Below are positions 5,245 through 5,719 of a DNA stretch of 5,719 nucleotides, one piece after another. The DNA lies in assembly GCA_007050895.1 (NCBI GenBank), contig SMYP01000005.1:1-5719 (forward strand). Direction: 5' to 3'. Position 1 is the first letter of the stretch. Each line of letters begins with the position of its first letter. The stretch is from Candidatus Bathyarchaeota archaeon. Its GTDB lineage: Archaea > Thermoproteota > Bathyarchaeia > Bathyarchaeales > UBA233. The notes below the pieces were generated by a model, which did not search any database, was not told where the DNA came from, and saw only the letters and a list, made by a program, of their open reading frames with translations. A program made the position numbers and the translations under genes.

Positions 5245-5719
5245 TGCTTCCTCATAAAAAGCACAAACCATCTTGCAAAGTGTGGATAGAGTATAACGGT
5301 ACACCTGTGCTTGGCAAGGGTGGGGCTGAAATTCTCAGAGCAATAGGAACCGAGCACTCCATTTTGAAAGCTGCTGAAAAGCTAGGGATGTCCTACCGTT
5401 ACGTTTGGAACTACATGCAGAAAATTCAGAAAGCTATTGAATCGCCAGTTGCGGTAACTTTCAAGGGTGGCAAATCCGGAGGCGGTGGCGCTAGGCTAAC
5501 CGAGTTGGGGCAGAGTTTAATAGAGGAGTATCAGCGCGTGGAGGGGCGCATGAGTGAGGTACTTGCAGACCAAGAGCATTGGGGGGTATTAGGACTGAAA
5601 ATTAGTGCCCGAAACCAACTAAAAGGAAAAGTAGTCTCTATAGAAGAAGACGGAATAACAGCTAAAGTCAAAGTCGAAATTGAAACCCCCGCAGTAGTCA
5701 CTTCGGTAATAACGAAAGA
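5244..5719 (+). CDS. modE: ModE-like molybdate/tungstate-responsive regulator, 3' end beyond window
   Basis: The frame is open to the right edge, with 158 codons present. The N-terminal half is the ModE/LysR-type winged helix: VLGKGGAEILRAIGTEHSI (22-40), helix-turn-helix KAAEKLGMSYRYVWNYMQKI (42-61), and a Gly-rich wing FKGGKSGGGGARLTELG (73-89). A helical linker (90-112) follows. Then comes a Mop/TOBE domain starting ISARNQLKGKVVSIEEDG (120-137); SARNQ is the classic oxyanion-binding signature. Full-length relatives carry one or two such domains, so the number here is unknown. ATG at 5244 directly follows an in-frame TGA and has no Shine-Dalgarno, consistent with a leaderless mRNA from the TATA box at 5212-5218. 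It likely senses molybdate or tungstate and controls the divergent tup operon. The symbol is by family; the effector and sign of regulation are inferred. Confidence 0.9.
   Translation, partial: MLPHKKHKPSCKVWIEYNGTPVLGKGGAEILRAIGTEHSILKAAEKLGMSYRYVWNYMQKIQKAIESPVAVTFKGGKSGGGGARLTELGQSLIEEYQRVEGRMSEVLADQEHWGVLGLKISARNQLKGKVVSIEEDGITAKVKVEIETPAVVTSVITK

Noticed and set aside
1..5719. tRNA, rRNA, CRISPR array, insertion sequence or attachment site
   Set aside because: No cloverleaf, regularly spaced repeats, transposase motifs or long terminal repeats were seen on either strand by eye.

Overview
The window looks archaeal, and its gene content points to an anaerobe with the archaeal (methanofuran-dependent) C1 pathway. 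It carries the start of a formylmethanofuran dehydrogenase molybdopterin subunit gene (fwdB/fmdB type), an archaeal-style ModE-like regulator, TATA-box promoters placed for leaderless or short-leader mRNAs, and several GTG/TTG starts. Base composition is moderately AT-rich by eye. A bathyarchaeal, methanogen or related lineage would fit, but the sequence alone does not decide this.

Layout. Positions 1-1044 (-) hold the N-terminal ~348 residues of FwdB, which continues past the left edge. Positions 1045-1312 are an intergenic stretch with a possible divergent promoter pair. Positions 1313-1489 (+) are a doubtful 58-codon ORF that runs antisense into the end of the next gene. Positions 1408-1779 (-) encode a Cys-rich YgbA-family protein (the Pfam 'nitrous oxide-stimulated promoter' family); its true start is probably a TTG with a good Shine-Dalgarno. 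Positions 1875-1964 (-) are a possible 29-residue ORF. Positions 2105-2329 (+) encode a small helix-turn-helix protein whose stop codon interlocks with that of the convergent tupC. Positions 2326-5171 (-) are a tight three-gene operon in the order tupA-tupB-tupC: a tungstate-type (possibly molybdate) ABC transporter with binding protein, permease and ATPase. Positions 5244-5719 (+) are the divergent, right-truncated gene of a ModE-like regulator with a Mop/TOBE oxyanion-binding domain.

How it fits together. The transporter brings in tungstate or molybdate. The ModE-like protein most likely senses the intracellular oxyanion and controls the tup operon, and perhaps itself, from a 72-bp intergenic region. 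The TOBE domain at the end of TupC may add feedback control of transport. FwdB is a Mo/W-bis-pterin enzyme subunit and is a plausible consumer of the imported metal. Points worth a second look are two 10-bp perfect palindromes that each cover the first base of a divergent start codon, a 12-bp palindrome of CRP/FNR-like form at the ygbA promoter, an Asn/Cys-rich insertion in FwdB, and substitutions in the TupA ligand-binding motif.
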